DNA of 64,000 nt from Prostheceraeus crozeri (GCA_907163375.1 CAJQUW010006861.1:21117-85116); one strand, 5' to 3'. Counted from the first letter of the stretch, positions 21,408-31,526 are shown. The notes: a model not told the origin generated them from the letters alone. A program made the numbers and translations.

Positions 21408-22103
21408 TCACTGAATTGAGTAGAGATCACCATGTTGTCCAGTCAGATTCGACATCACACACTTCCCCCTCTTCCATATCCGTCGTAGTAGTTTCTGCAG
21501 CTCTAAGCGCATTAACCGCGCTGATGAATGAGAAAGGGCGCCGAGAATCTGAACAGTTCCATTTGGGAAGAGTTGAAGATTCCGTAAATTGCTCATCTTC
21601 ACCACTAACATTTGCGGTCGACCCGGATAATACTTGCTGTTTGGAATTTGTTGATGTAATTTTGCGAGATCGATTTTCGTGTAGAGTCTGCGTCGGAGAA
21701 TGTTGACGATGGTGTAGCGATGACGTTTCATAATGAAGAAATGAGTAAATAGAGCGATGTATCTTTTATACTTTTCCCAACTGCCTTGATGAAATGTGAA
21801 GTAGGTAGAAAGTTGTGAATGATAGATTTGAATTCGCTGTTTGTTGAGTCCATGGATGGAGAGATGAGAATGATAGATTTGAATTTCATTTCTGTGATGT
21901 TGAAGCCAAACTTGATTACCCAAGGAGATGAATTTCAACGTTTTGAAATATTCCAAATCCCTCATGATATCATTAAGATTGAAAAATTGTCGCCATGTTA
22001 ATGTAATTCCTTTCGATGTATTTCCATAAGAATTCTTGAAATGAACGTTTCCATCGCGATCAACTTTAATATATTGTAGAGAGTCCAAACTCCAAGTCTT
22101 CAT
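21408..22103 (-). CDS. TBP-like / PC4-like transcription-factor candidate
   Basis: An uninterrupted minus-strand frame of about 231 residues, starting at Met 22103 (MKTWSLDSLQYIK). Residues about 10-50 (VDRDGNVHFKNSYG, then KGITLTWRQFFNL) resemble the PC4/p15 single-strand-binding coactivator fold. The carboxy-terminal third, IDLAKLHQQIPNSKYYPGR followed by MLVVKMSN and LQLFPNGTVQILGA, reads like one repeat of the TATA-binding protein: Asn-x-x-Y-x-P, then the F-x-x-G-K/T-x-x-I-x-G-A strand pair. The middle is basic with a small internal duplication (IQIYHS twice). It is one of the few long intact frames in the element and is antisense to its neighbours. A role in late-gene transcription is inference. 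Confidence 0.55.
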   Translation of the reverse strand: MKTWSLDSLQYIKVDRDGNVHFKNSYGNTSKGITLTWRQFFNLNDIMRDLEYFKTLKFISLGNQVWLQHHRNEIQIYHSHLSIHGLNKQRIQIYHSQLSTYFTFHQGSWEKYKRYIALFTHFFIMKRHRYTIVNILRRRLYTKIDLAKLHQQIPNSKYYPGRPQMLVVKMSNLRNLQLFPNGTVQILGALSHSSARLMRLELQKLLRRIWKRGKCVMSNLTGQHGDLYSIQ

Positions 22104-22118
22104 GATGTTATGCAAATT

Positions 22119-22136
22119 GGTAATGTATAGATTACC
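22119..22136. promoter_or_regulatory. Palindrome between divergent starts
   Basis: GGTAAT-GTATAG-ATTACC lies in the 36-bp gap between the minus-strand ATG at 22103 and the plus-strand ATG at 22140. It is placed to act on both, as a core promoter or operator, or as the start of overlapping 5' UTRs. Function inferred from position only. Confidence 0.4.
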
Positions 22137-24910
22137 GAAATGAAAATGTCATTCTATCTTGTTTTGCTTAGCAATGTGGCAACAAATAGATTTGTTGGCA
22201 ATCGAGCTGCTATCTTTTCTACTCCCATTGATAATACACAACAGCTGAATGGGAAGTGGGAAGTAGGCGTCACCCAAGTTGTTCACAGTAACTATGTCTA
22301 TACTTTTGATCATGAAGTGATGACTATTAATATGAGACGTACAGATGCCTATCAGTGTGAAGAGGGATGTCGAGTTTACATTCCGAAATGGCCGAAGAAA
22401 GATTTCTCAACATGTAAAAAATTCGTATTTGATTTCCTGAATAAAGCATGTAGACACATTGTCGAGTTTACTCCCCACAATAGTGAATATGATCATATGT
22501 ATCATGCAGTTGATAAAGATTGGATTGTTGCTTTGAGTCCGAGTTTAATAAATGATTTAGGTTACTTTGCTAGCGCCTTGAGAAGCTATGATAAAGCTAA
22601 TTACTATCCAAGAGGTTGTAAAAATTTAATTTATAAAGAGAAAGCCTATTATGTGGATCTTATTCCATAAAATCAAAAGACGTTGGTGAAGAAGATTGTG
22701 ATTAAGGCAAGAAAGACGAACATGACTCCTGAAGCATTATTGAAGAAATTTAATTATCTTCGAGTAGATGGTGAACAAGTGGCAACATTAACTTACAACA
22801 AAGAGTCTAATAATATCGTAATCAATAAACTAAATGATGATGATCTAGTATTAGCTTGTTCAGAAGATTTTCATCAGTTCTTGCGACATCGTTCTGAAGT
22901 TCTTCATTGAAAATTTAATATGCGCTATCTGAGACATAATAGTTCAAATCAATTTGATACAGAATGGTCCGTATCTTTATACAGAAAGTGTATAGATCCT
23001 TTAGGTGGTATCTTGCATAAAACAAGAGTGTTGACACCTAGCATTATCACTTCAGTGAAATTGGCTATAAATTATTTGAATGAAGTGATTAATGAACAGC
23101 ATATTTCTTTTTCTGAAAAAGAAGGTGTTCCGTCTCTTAGTGTAAGTGGGAAAAATATTGAGCTGATTATGGACAATACCCTAATGGACATTTTGGGATT
23201 TGATCAAAATACTTTTAAAAGTGGTACTGTAACAAAAGCTAGGGCGAGCATATCGTTATCGCGTCGTATTAACTATTTTCAGATATATTCCAATATTGGT
23301 GAAGATGTATGTGTGGGATATGTTGAAGCTCCTCTTCTAGCAATGATAACCTACCAACCAAAAAGCTGCAGTATTCTATCTGAGCATACTTTTAAGAAAG
23401 TGCATTATCCAAACTTGAAATCGAACTATATACCACAAATTGACATAGCAATTTATGACGATGCTGGTGCGTTGATTCCTTTTCATAAAGATGCTGTCAC
23501 AAGTGTCACACTCCATTTTCGAATGAAGAATTATTGCAAAAGTGTGGAAATATATGTTTCCAATGTGAATGATCTGGAAAGTGAAAATAAGGATTCGTTT
23601 CTAATTTACTTAACGAGTAATGCTTCTATGAATAAATTTCCCAATAATAAACCATCAGACTATCGAGTAGAATTAAATCGCCCACTGCATTTAGAAGGTG
23701 AATGGGAGGTTGGCGTTTCTAGTATTTGCTATGATAGCAATATTCAGAATGTGAATGATTTGGAAGAAATGATATTGACTCCTCGCACACATGATGGAAT
23801 AACGATGAATAATGCATTCAAGTTTCCATACAATTTAACATCAGATGGAAAGTGGAATTATGAATGGAATCAGTTAGAATCAGATTATTATGGTTCATCA
23901 GATGAAGATGAAATCATTAAGGCATTGAATAGTGGCAACGCTTCTATTATGAAAAATAAGGGTCAGAAAGTTTATGAGTTTAGTATCTTTGAATGGCACG
24001 GGAGACACTTCTATCGGTTTCACTCTTTTACTGAAGGTCTTACACTGAGGTTGGATAATGAATTCTATCCACATCTCGGTTTTGGCCATGGACTACATCT
24101 AACGTCAATTGCTACTGCTAATGTTAAAAAAGTTTAGTCAAATCGAATCAACAAATTTCATTATAAATTTAAAATATTTGATGAAGATGTTGTAGAATGT
24201 GAAGAACGCATCATTTCGAAAAAGCGTGGTGTTCAACCTTTATCACTTATTGAGTTAGTAAAACGATGGAATGAGACTGCGGGTAAGAAGTATGGAGAGA
24301 AAGTCATGGCTCGGAAGGATAAGTTGGTTATTCAGAAATATAACGACAAACTTACAGTTTATTTCTCTCCAACCTTGCATCATTTTGTAAGACACGTATC
24401 GCCTATTATTGGAAGCTGTTTAGTTTATCACACTAAAGCTGATTCAGTTAATCATGAATGGTGGGTGGACATCTATGGTGATCGCATCAAGAAAATTTAC
24501 CAATCTTATCAAGAAACTGAAGTTAGTATCAATACAATGCCGCGTCTATACAATGCAGTTGAAAATTTTATTCGTGTCATAAATCCATATATACAACATA
24601 AGTTGAAGCAAGTGTTGAAAAGTAGATATGATGCAAAGGCACATCACATTTCGTTTTCAATTATAAATCAAAGTGCTGTTCTGAAGCTGGGTGATCACAT
24701 TCAATGTCAATTGAGTAACAATTTGAAAAAACTCTTTGGCTTTTCATTGTTGCAAGATAAGTTTGCTACTTCATACACGATTAGTGTAGGAATACCAATG
24801 ACACTTGATAAACATGAACAACATCTCTACATTCAAAGTGATCTGATTTCACCTATTTCTGTTGGTGAGAAAAAGAATACATTTTACGTGATTTCATTCA
24901 TGATAAAGAC

Positions 24911-24921
24911 GCTTCCTATGG
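24911..24921. repeat. 11-bp target duplication of the retroelement insert (other copy 25459-25469)
   Basis: GCTTCCTATGG is present exactly on both sides of the 537-bp insert. Confidence 0.85.
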
Positions 24922-25458
24922 CCCCCGTGCGGTTCCCGGGACTGAAAAGAATAGGACCGACGTTCCTCTGCGTGTCGTAAGAGGCGACTAAAAGGGGCCT
25001 TTTGCCACTGCAGCTCTGGTGTTGGCAGTTTGATGTCTTATTCTTATTGCCTTTTCTCAGTGGCTATACTAAGTTGATGTTGCGGGGGATCCTGACAGCC
25101 GAATCTTAGCTGTTCGGATATGCAACAAAGCTCTTTGAGCTTCCTCCCCTGTGGCATATCTGGCTATGCCTTTCCAAAGTCCCCTCAGCGATGGCCGCCG
25201 CCCCTCTTCGGAGGTAAGGTGTGGGGTGGGACCATTGGGGTTGCTTCCTCCCCCGGTCAATGCTGTTCACCCTGTGTGAATAGCTTTGGCTTGGGTATGC
25301 TAGCACCCCGGTGGTATCGGAATGGCCATCTCCTCCCCGGGGCACTCCTCGCCAGCAGTAGACATTAATTTGCTTACTGGGTGTGTCGCTTCGTACTGTC
25401 TCGATACGAAGCCTCCTATCCGCTGGACGGAGCCGGGTAAAACAATAACAACAACAAT
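24922..25458 (+). mobile_element. Short non-LTR retroelement or SINE-like insert with (AAC)n tail
   Basis: GC-rich relative to the host gene. Contains GTGTCGTAAGAGGCGACTAAAAGGGG, a word seen in non-LTR elements or their SINE derivatives in invertebrates. It ends with an AAC-type microsatellite tail (about 25439-25457) followed by the target duplication. 537 bp, no reverse-transcriptase coding. Orientation is plus, judged from the tail. No tRNA-type A/B boxes are convincing, so SINE status is unproven. Confidence 0.7.
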
Positions 25459-25639
25459 GCTTCCTATGGAATCGTTGAAAAGATGTTTAAACCTATTTTC
25501 TACCATCCTGTTATCAAACAAACTATCCCGTCTATTTCTCTCAAAATTACAAATGGTTTACATGGGTGCATCCATGTGAAAGATACAAAATCCCTCATAA
25601 CTTTAGTGTTTCCGAAAAGTCATTGTAAAATGTTATTGA

Positions 25640-25645
25640 AATAAA
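25640..25645 (+). terminator. Polyadenylation signal at the penton-gene end
   Basis: AATAAA overlaps the TAA stop at 25642. The 180-bp spacer to the convergent polymerase stop at 25826 holds no other gene. Confidence 0.5.
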
Positions 25646-25825
25646 AAGATATGTAGAAAAAGTGTTTTGAAGAAGCGTTGACAAAGTGGTAAAGTCTTTT
25701 CAGAGATATAGTGGGAATGAACTGACTGTAGGCATATATTCACAAGGAAGTGCAATTTAAAGCGATACATAAAGGAACAATGACTATCAACAAAAAACAT
25801 CAAAATTCATTAAGAATGAATCTAT

Positions 25826-28800
25826 TTACACATCTCCTGAATGTGGTAGTGTGAGTTTAATTCTTTTGGGTGGTAATATCTTTGTGTCAGGATGTCCATG
25901 TGGAAGAGACATGTTATTTTCTATCCAACACCTCTTATCCTCCCATGCTGAAAGTGCTCGCTTCCTAGATGCATGAGTTTTTACCTCATGTGTCTTTGAT
26001 TTTAAGATGGTCATGTTGACAAACGTTATGTTCTTATTCATGTAGGCCATCTTATAGACCCTTTGTTTCATATTTACAACAATCGATTTAGATGTGCCTT
26101 TTGCGCGCTTAATACTGTCGCTGGAGTCTTTTGGTTTCATAGAATACATTTTAGAACGAAGAAGAATCATTTCCTTAATTTCCTTTCCTGCCATTTCATC
26201 TTTAAAGCATCCTAAGTTTGCTTTTTTTAGTATAGTGGGTGATCTGTAGGATAATTTGATGTATCAAAATATTTTTCTAAAGAATTTCCTACTTCATTGA
26301 AATTTAACTCTTTCTGAGCAGCGATACTTAAAAAGAAACTGTCGGTATCACCGCCCAGCAAACGCACGTCTTTAATTAGAGGGCATGGGTTTTAATATTC
26401 TATAGAAGAGTTGATACATTTCAAGCTTGGAATAATTTAACACTGCTTGTCCAATGTAGATGGGCTTGTACAACTCTACTTCTGATTTTATCATTTTAAC
26501 ACCAACCAACTCATCATCTATAATATCTCTATCAATAAAGAGAGGTAATGTCGCTAACTTTTGAAATGTATCATTATGATCCACAAGTTTATAGTTAATA
26601 CGCTTTCTGACGTCCTCCATCGTCTTACCAAAAAGACTATTATTCTTATATTTGTAGAAATCCTTTCCAAAATTATTTTGGGCTAGTGCACGTTTCTGGC
26701 TGTTACTATCAATATAAGGTTTCAGAAAGGCTTTCTGTCTAAATTTGATAATGCGGTGAACTGTTTTTAAAATCATGCCTATTTCTAAATAAAATTTTAA
26801 GATGGAGAAGTGGACTAAATAATTTTTTATCAAATTGAGTTAGCAAAAGTTTACGGCAAGGCTTATACTTGGGCTGTCCGCTCCCTTCTAATTCTTTATG
26901 AAATTGTTTCATAAAGTTCGAAAACATACCTTCAGTCATTTCGCCTGATTCGGGTGCAAGTGGAAAATCCACAGTTTTATTTTTAATACTATTTGGATAG
27001 ATAAGATCTATCTCAAAATAATATCCCCAATCACCATCATCTAGAATAGCTAGTATGTTTGAAGGGATGGAGAAATGCTGAATTTCATTATCACCCAACC
27101 AGCTAAACTCAGAGTGTGGTAGAGGTTTGGACAGTGAACTACCATATAAATTATTCTGGTCATAGTACTCAAGAAGAATCTGATCATCATCTACTATTTT
27201 TGATTTTATTTGATGCCTATTTACAAATGTGAGACCACCGCGAATTCCTCGTGCAAATAAATTATACATCTCTAGATCTTGCAAAAGATGGATGGTCTCC
27301 CCAGTCATTTTAAAAGCAGGCTGGAAGACTGACAAAGTGAACAGGATCGAATTTATCTTCTTCTAATGCCACTCGTCGAAACTCCTGAAGTACATCAACC
27401 AGCAAAAATACGTCGAATTTTAGATAGGCGATCATATAATCGCTAAACGTTTGACAGTCAAATTTTGTCCATGGAACTTGAGTATGATTGTAATCTTCTA
27501 CCTTGCATTCTACACCAGTCAAATCATTTTTAAATTTGTCTATTGATGGAAGAGAAGTCTGACTAAGTTTAGAAATGTTATCAAACTATGCATATGGAAA
27601 CACTCCTTTGCGTGTGATGACTTCATCCGTCAAGTTAGGATATTGTTTCTTCAAATTTTGAGTTAGTGGAAGAGACTTAAGATTTTGAACGAGAGATGCC
27701 AGTGATGAAGCCATGAATTGATAGGAATCTATAAATTTTATATCAAAATAGACTGTCTTATTTTCTTTAGTTTTGTCAACTGCTAGTTTTGCTGTCATGG
27801 CCATGAACTTTTCTCTCGTTTGAGCTATTACACTTACCTTCCACTCTTTCATTTTTCCTAACCCCTTTTATTATCATATGACTGTCATAACCTTTGAAGT
27901 TATGAAAATAACGGGTAGAGTACGCCGTTTCAGTCTCAGTGAAAAATTACATCTTGTACATAGCGCGTTTCTAAATTTACCAGTGATGTGATCATGGTCG
28001 CGCACTTTCTTGATTTTATCTTCATCAAACGTTTTATTACATTTTGGGCAGACTTTACAACTTTCAAATTTTACTTGATCATCTGATGACATATTCAATG
28101 ATCTGCGTTGGAGTTCACTATTATATTTTTGCTGAAATTTGACAGCGCTTTCGAGGAATTGTAAGAATTTATGTATACAATCCTCACCTTGCCAGACGTG
28201 CATTTTATTATTTTTATTTTTGAAGTAATCATGCCATACCTAATAACATGATATGGCTGCCGCTTTATGGGTGTTATCATCAATATAGCATTCGATGTCA
28301 GCATAGATGACACGAAGATGACTTAATTCATCATTTTCTATATGAAAACTCTTTATGAAAGTATATAAAAACCACTATCGTGTTCGTTAAATTTATCAAT
28401 ATTTGATTTTAGTCCTTGGATGTGAAAATTTAACCAAGCTTCTTTATCGACTACCTCTGTAGCAGGAGAGGAGGGTGTTTAAAACACCAACCTCTGTACT
28501 ATTTCACCAGTATGATAATCAACTTTAACATATTTTGATTTAAGGTAGATGAGCGCTTTTATTCTAAACTGCTCTAAATTATGAAAGAGCGCATCTATCA
28601 ATGTTGAATTTTGATGGAACCACTCCGGAAAATCAGCAATAGTTTCTGAGGATTCCATATGGTAATTTCTCACTACATTATTGAGCGATACTTCAGTTAC
28701 TCGAATAGAGGAGGTGCATTTGCTGTAACTATCATTTGTGTGTGTGTGGTGAAGTCTATGTGAAGATAATTGAAAACCTGTTTCAAAAGATTGGAAACAA

Positions 28801-29180
28801 AAGTCATAAGTAAAGGAGACATGTTGAATAGAATCATCCTCACCTCGGGAGATTGATGATGGCTTGGGTTGACACACACGTTGTCTGATGTGTCGGATGA
28901 GATCGCGCTTCCTCGTGAAGATATACCCACAATCAGCACATGTTTTGGATGCTTCCCGTGACTGCACACTTGAGTTGGAAGTGTCATCATCTGGAGGAGA
29001 AATCATTCTATCATCTCTATTGAAGTCATAGTTTATTTTTACAACCTACCTTCACTCAACAGTTGTAAAGCTTCCTCGAGAAGGGAGCGCTTTGATGATG
29101 AAGTAGATGCCTGAAATTGAGAAAGATGCTATTAACCTAACGTTCAAGGGAGATGAGTGATGAAATCCTTAACTTACCAT
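25826..29180 (-). pseudogene. Protein-primed family B DNA polymerase with N-terminal zinc finger and two introns, broken
   Basis: Exon 1 is only ATG (29180-29178). Intron 29111-29177 follows (GTAAGT...TTTCAG), then exon 2 29050-29110, intron 28991-29049 and exon 3 from 28990. Exon 3 opens with an acidic stretch and a C2H2/C2HC finger, CADCGYIFTRKRDLIRHIRQ. Next come an HNH-like Cys/His cluster (HDHITGKFRNALCTRCN near 27970), the exonuclease box FKGYDSH region near 27890, FIDSYQFMASSL near 27715 and motif A YYDQNNLYG near 27155. Motif B (NNSLFGKTMEDVRKR) is near 26630 and motif C GGDTDSFF at about 26335-26355. The stop is at 25826. Several stops and shifts (about 28479, 27880, 27586, 26830, 26370) kill it. 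The enzyme copies the linear element from terminal protein primers. Confidence 0.92.
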
Positions 29181-29347
29181 TTCAACGAAATTAAGTCAAA
29201 ATCTGATACTTTGATAGTCAGAATGTAGTAATTGACTCAAACCAAAATAGGATGCGTCAGAAACGTTAGATTATATTTGAGTGGAGAGAAAAGTTCACTT
29301 AGTGTTAATATATCTCAAATATCGAATGAAATCTAGTCTATTTTTCC

Positions 29348-29357
29348 CTTTTATATA
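29348..29357 (-). promoter_or_regulatory. TATA box of the polymerase gene
   Basis: On the minus strand the sequence reads TATATAAAAG, about 170 bp before the ATG at 29180. The spacing leaves room for a 5' UTR. Confidence 0.6.
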
Positions 29358-29453
29358 CTCCCATGCTCAACATCATTGGCTATTCATTTTGATTGGTTGC
29401 TTGCTTATGCTTAAGGACTAAGAAATCAAGTTTATGGCATACATTTCAAAGTC

Positions 29454-29870
29454 ATGGATTCACCATCAACTCTCTCGCATGAATCACCAGTGTCTGCATC
29501 AAGAATGCGAACTTGCCCTCCCGCTCCGAAAAGGGCAACGGTGGAGAAGCAGAGAAGGCTGGATTATATTCCAAAGTTGGAATTACCAGATCTAGCGGAG
29601 CAAGAAGAGTTAGAAATGATTTATGTGCGATTGAAGTACCTGCTCTACAATCAGGAAGATGTAAAAACGGAAACTGACATTAACCTTCTCCATGATATAC
29701 GGAGACGGTACAGTCCATCATCCCAACCCCGGAATGAAGTGAAATGGAAATACATCTATGTTGTGTTGGTCGCGGCAGAGGAACGATTAAGGCAGTTGAA
29801 GTGCAACTGCAGTGGTTGTGAGAATTTATGGGACAATATGACTTCCGAGCAACTTTTGAATTATTTGTAA
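29454..29870 (+). CDS. Accessory 138-aa protein of unknown function
   Basis: Intact frame starting MDSPSTLSHESPVSASRMR. Ser/Pro-rich amino terminus with a basic CPPAPKR motif (about residues 21-27), then acidic helices (LPDLAEQEELEMIYVRL) and a Cys-containing end (LKCNCSGCENLWDNM). AATAAA follows at about 29878. It diverges from the polymerase gene across a short shared promoter region. No family recognised. The CNCSGC cluster could bind metal. Its openness in a decayed element suggests it is a real, relatively short-target gene. Confidence 0.6.
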   Translation: MDSPSTLSHESPVSASRMRTCPPAPKRATVEKQRRLDYIPKLELPDLAEQEELEMIYVRLKYLLYNQEDVKTETDINLLHDIRRRYSPSSQPRNEVKWKYIYVVLVAAEERLRQLKCNCSGCENLWDNMTSEQLLNYL

Positions 29871-30128
29871 ATTTCTTAATAAATGTTTATTTGCTTCATC
29901 TGTCTGTTTTCACTTATTTCTGGGTAATGTAGCATGCATAATCATTAACATCATAGTGAAAATCTGATCATTTGACAGCTCAGTATAAATCATACCAGTT
30001 GATGATAGATACAATCATTTTTTCCTAAGTACTACCTCTATCACTGAGGATAAATGATAAAGGGATTGAACATCAAGAACAGAGACATGTAGTTCTTTAG
30101 ATTTATTTAGAATTGAAGCACATATACT

Positions 30129-30368
30129 TTATAGCGAAGAAAAGTCAAGTGGAAGAACCTTTAAGTCATTGTAGACTTCGTAGCACCTTGGACGTTTAGG
30201 GGCATCTGGCGCTCTTCTCACGCGCGTTGTTTTCGGTGTCCAGTCTTCATCTATCCAGACAATTCTTACAGTCTTGCCTTGATCGCAAGTCTCCTTCTGA
30301 TCACACTTGTCTTCATCACACCACTCATTGACGATCACAAAATTACATGGTGTTTCTGAGTTTGTCAT
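30129..30368 (-). CDS. Accessory 79-aa protein, copy 1 of a head-to-head pair
   Basis: Intact frame, start MTNSETPCNFVIVNEW. Shares with the gene at 30532 a DQKETCD(Q/K)GK block, TPKTTRV-R-RAPDAPKRPRC and an identical end VYNDLKVLPLDFSSL. A TATA-like word (TATTATACA, minus strand) lies near 30390 and AATAAA beyond the stop. Acidic front, basic Pro-rich middle. No family recognised. Likely a regulatory or host-interaction protein (inference from size and duplication only). Confidence 0.6.
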   Translation of the reverse strand: MTNSETPCNFVIVNEWCDEDKCDQKETCDQGKTVRIVWIDEDWTPKTTRVRRAPDAPKRPRCYEVYNDLKVLPLDFSSL

Positions 30369-30484
30369 CTTAGTGTGCTAGTTTGTATAATATGAATAAG
30401 AGTGCTACAATCTTCCGACTTATGTAGTCTTCATCTAAATTAGAATCATTCTGATTGGTTGTTGAGGAATTCATTGTTGAAAAA

Positions 30485-30494
30485 CATATAAAAG
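30485..30494 (+). promoter_or_regulatory. TATA box of the plus-strand accessory gene
   Basis: CATATAAAAG stands about 40 bp before the ATG at 30532, implying a very short 5' UTR. The same TATATAAA-type word is used upstream of the polymerase and of the 54-aa ORF. Confidence 0.6.
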
Positions 30495-30531
30495 TCAGAA
30501 AATTGAAACACTTCTCATTCTCATCTATCTC

Positions 30532-30783
30532 ATGATGGAAGGCACAACTCCCGCCTTAGAGATCTTCAACAAAATCTTTGAAGTGGTCGACGAGTGGGAT
30601 GAAGACTGTGATCAGAAGGAGACTTGCGATAAAGGCAAGATTGTGCAAGTTGTGTGGAGTAATGGTGGTTTTACACCAAAAACAACGCGCGTTGGAAGAG
30701 CGCCCGATGCCCCAAAACGACCAAGGTGCTACAAAGTCTACAATGACTTAAAGGTTCTTCCACTTGACTTTTCCTCGCTATAA
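30532..30783 (+). CDS. Accessory 83-aa protein, copy 2 of a head-to-head pair
   Basis: Intact frame, start MMEGTTPALEIFNKIFEVV. It aligns with the minus-strand gene at 30129-30368 from DE-CDQKETCD to the shared end LPLDFSSL. Similarity continues a little past the stops, so the coding halves form an inverted repeat of roughly 240 bp. The amino-terminal 20 residues differ. AATAAA lies near 30802. Both copies remain open, which argues for selection after the duplication. Confidence 0.62.
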   Translation: MMEGTTPALEIFNKIFEVVDEWDEDCDQKETCDKGKIVQVVWSNGGFTPKTTRVGRAPDAPKRPRCYKVYNDLKVLPLDFSSL

Positions 30784-31030
30784 AGTATATGTGCTTCAAT
30801 TGTAAATAAACCTATATACTACATATCTTTGTTTTGTAATGTATTTGTCTAGAAATGGAAATAAATGGAGGAATTTAGATACGGGGTTAGTTAACACATT
30901 TATTATCGGTCTACTTTTCTATCGAAAGAGATCGCACCATTAGAGAAGTTAGAAAGTGATTTTGTATACGTGTGGCGTAGGAGTGACCTCCCATTTCATC
31001 CCTTCATCATTCAGCCTCAATGATAGAGGC

Positions 31031-31046
31031 AGTTCTTAAAAGAACT
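31031..31046 (-). promoter_or_regulatory. Histone-type stem-loop A
   Basis: On the minus strand AGTTCT-TTTA-AGAACT, a 6-bp stem with a UUUA loop. It occupies the same place as the stem-loops at 31431 and 31895 relative to shared flanking sequence. Confidence 0.4.
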
Positions 31047-31157
31047 CATGGCTCATTCTCAGATAACGTTCGCAATGAAGAGTTTAAAAAGTAACCTGTG
31101 GCAGATAGCTAAGACTCAACCGATTGGCGTTCAAAGTGCTACGTTGAGAACTGTCAA

Positions 31158-31310
31158 ATGCCCAACATGAGTTGCCCCAGAGGTTTCGGTCTAAAATATG
31201 ACACACTCCCTTGCCACACTTATCACTACGATATCATCCGCTGTCTCAAGAGAGATCGCCCACCAACAGGAAGAATTATACCGAAATCCTCCTTAACATG
31301 CAACGTTTAA
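31158..31310 (+). CDS. Small Cys-containing ORF (uncertain)
   Basis: 50 residues starting MPNMSCPRGFGLKYD, with CHTYHYDIIRC and a basic end. Cys and His spacing could bind metal, and an upstream in-frame stretch adds KCYVENC. No TATA box seen close by. Could be an exon or a chance frame. Confidence 0.3.
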   Translation: MPNMSCPRGFGLKYDTLPCHTYHYDIIRCLKRDRPPTGRIIPKSSLTCNV

Positions 31311-31357
31311 GTTGACTGATAGCAGATACAACTTTGTGATTTTATTTTTTATTTGTA

Positions 31358-31470
31358 TGATGGATTCAGTCCGACCGAAGTCTGTCCAGGGCAAACCACG
31401 TGGAGGTACTATCATGTTTTGCCCCATGGTGGTTTTTAGAGAGACCGCTGGTTCGTTCTCAGGATGTGAA
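31358..31470 (-). repeat. Diverged direct repeat, copy B (with 31824-31940)
   Basis: GATTCAGTC-GAC-GAAGTCTGTCCAG-GCAAACCACG...GAGGTACTATCA is shared with 31824-31940, followed in both by a stem-loop and GTTCTC(A/G)GGAT. A shorter third relative lies at 31015-31065. The copy contains stem-loop B (31431-31446; minus strand GGTCTC-TCTA-AAAACC, with G-U pairs). Confidence 0.65.
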
Positions 31471-31491
31471 TAGACTTAGGTTTGGCCGATT

Positions 31492-31526
31492 CCGCTGAGA
31501 GAGACTTGTAATCTCTCTGTCAGCGG
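31492..31526. repeat. Long hairpin
   Basis: CCGCTGAGAGAGA...TCTCTCTGTCAGCGG folds into a stem of about 13-15 bp with a short loop. It lies between the stop of the 54-aa ORF and stem-loop B. Confidence 0.5.

Larger units (their letters stand above)
22140..25644 (+). pseudogene. Penton-like (single jelly-roll) minor capsid gene with two tandem modules in one frame
   Basis: From 22140 to 24890 everything lies in one frame, broken only by TAA (22668), TGA (22908) and TAG (24135). Module 1 opens FYLVLLSNVATNRFVGN and GKWEVGVTQV. Module 2 opens FLIYLTSNASMNKFPNN and GEWEVGVSSI near 23610-23720. Both continue through a basic LVKK/LVKR region, an EWSV/EWWV block, a LGFDQ/FGFSL block and a similar end. 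The SN-x-S ... WEVG(V/L) signature is typical of the Polinton penton-type protein, usually present once. A frameshift near 24895 and the insert at 24922-25458 lie in module 2; coding resumes to a stop at 25642-25644. Confidence 0.8.

Noticed and set aside
24922-25458. Overlapping frames suggesting a small gene in the middle of the penton gene
   Set aside because: This interval is bounded by an exact 11-bp duplication and an AAC tail, so it is a retroelement insert.
31158-31310. Confident zinc-finger gene
   Set aside because: Only 50 codons, no promoter signal, Cys/His spacing not matching a named finger. Kept only as a low-confidence ORF.
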